DNA from: Planctomycetia bacterium
GTDB lineage: Bacteria > Planctomycetota > Planctomycetia > Gemmatales > Gemmataceae
DNA length: 5,035 nt
NCBI GenBank assembly: GCA_022616395.1
Contig: JAKEEV010000091.1
Span: 1-5,035, forward strand
Direction of reading: 5' to 3'
Part shown: one piece after another, positions 4,994 to 5,035 of the stretch
How positions within the stretch are numbered: the stretch's first letter is position 1
Layout of the letters: each line of letters starts with the position of its first letter
Position numbers and translations under genes: made by a program
The notes under the pieces: model-generated
Database searches by the model: none
What the model saw: the letters and a program-made list of their open reading frames with translations, nothing else
Told to the model about the DNA's origin: nothing

Positions 4994-5035
4994 ATGACAG
5001 AACAGGAAATCGCGGACTTGGGTCCGGCCTTCGCC
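4994..5035 (+). CDS. 5' end of a gene, possibly an IS701-type transposase (partial)
   Basis: Only 14 codons are in view: MTEQEIADLGPAFA. GGGAGGG (4981-4987) lies 6 nt before the ATG, a strong ribosome site. From memory, the pattern of a short acidic start followed by LGPAFA resembles the beginning of IS701-family (DDE) transposases that are common in Gemmata-like planctomycetes, but 14 residues cannot prove it. If correct, the left end of the insertion sequence should lie between 4931 and 4993, where I cannot fix a terminal repeat without the other end. Confidence 0.5.
   Translation, partial: MTEQEIADLGPAFA

Overview
The window looks like a GC-rich piece of a planctomycete chromosome, probably of the Gemmata/Gemmataceae type. 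This rests on gene content (a short SecA-like ATPase, a DUF2203 protein, an exported PRC-barrel protein), on sparse coding with long intergenic stretches, and on many palindromic and heptanucleotide repeats. The assignment comes from gene style and was not confirmed by any database search.

Layout from left to right. Positions 1-132 hold nothing I can support. Positions 133-255 are a nested palindromic repeat with 25-nt perfect arms, ending 7 nt before the stop of a minus-strand gene for a 669-aa SecA-family ATPase (263-2272). That protein has a complete motor core but lacks the C-terminal third of normal SecA. Directly upstream of its start codon is a heptanucleotide tandem array (2273-2307). 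Next comes a 280-bp, almost wholly palindromic MITE-like element (2338-2617) flanked by a 9-bp direct repeat, then a second heptanucleotide array in the opposite orientation (2656-2718).

Positions 2730-2807 hold two strong terminator-type hairpins. They lie at the end of an apparent minus-strand non-coding RNA gene (about 2971 to 2771). It has a plausible promoter, a predicted 5' end that coincides with the first base of a perfect stem, several stable hairpins, and no credible protein. Upstream of it on the same strand is a DUF2203 gene (3189-3683) with its own intrinsic terminator, and upstream of that an isolated 36-bp hairpin (3807-3898).

The 3902-4335 stretch has no recognisable gene. 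A plus-strand gene for a small secreted PRC-barrel protein follows (4336-4806). It ends 5 nt before another heptanucleotide array pair that folds back on itself (4812-4930). The window closes with the first 14 codons of a plus-strand gene that resembles the start of a transposase (4994 to the edge).

The genes do not form an obvious pathway or operon. The most notable content is non-coding: the candidate structured RNA, the MITE with its target duplication, and the repeated architecture of 7-nt arrays arranged as inverted pairs.
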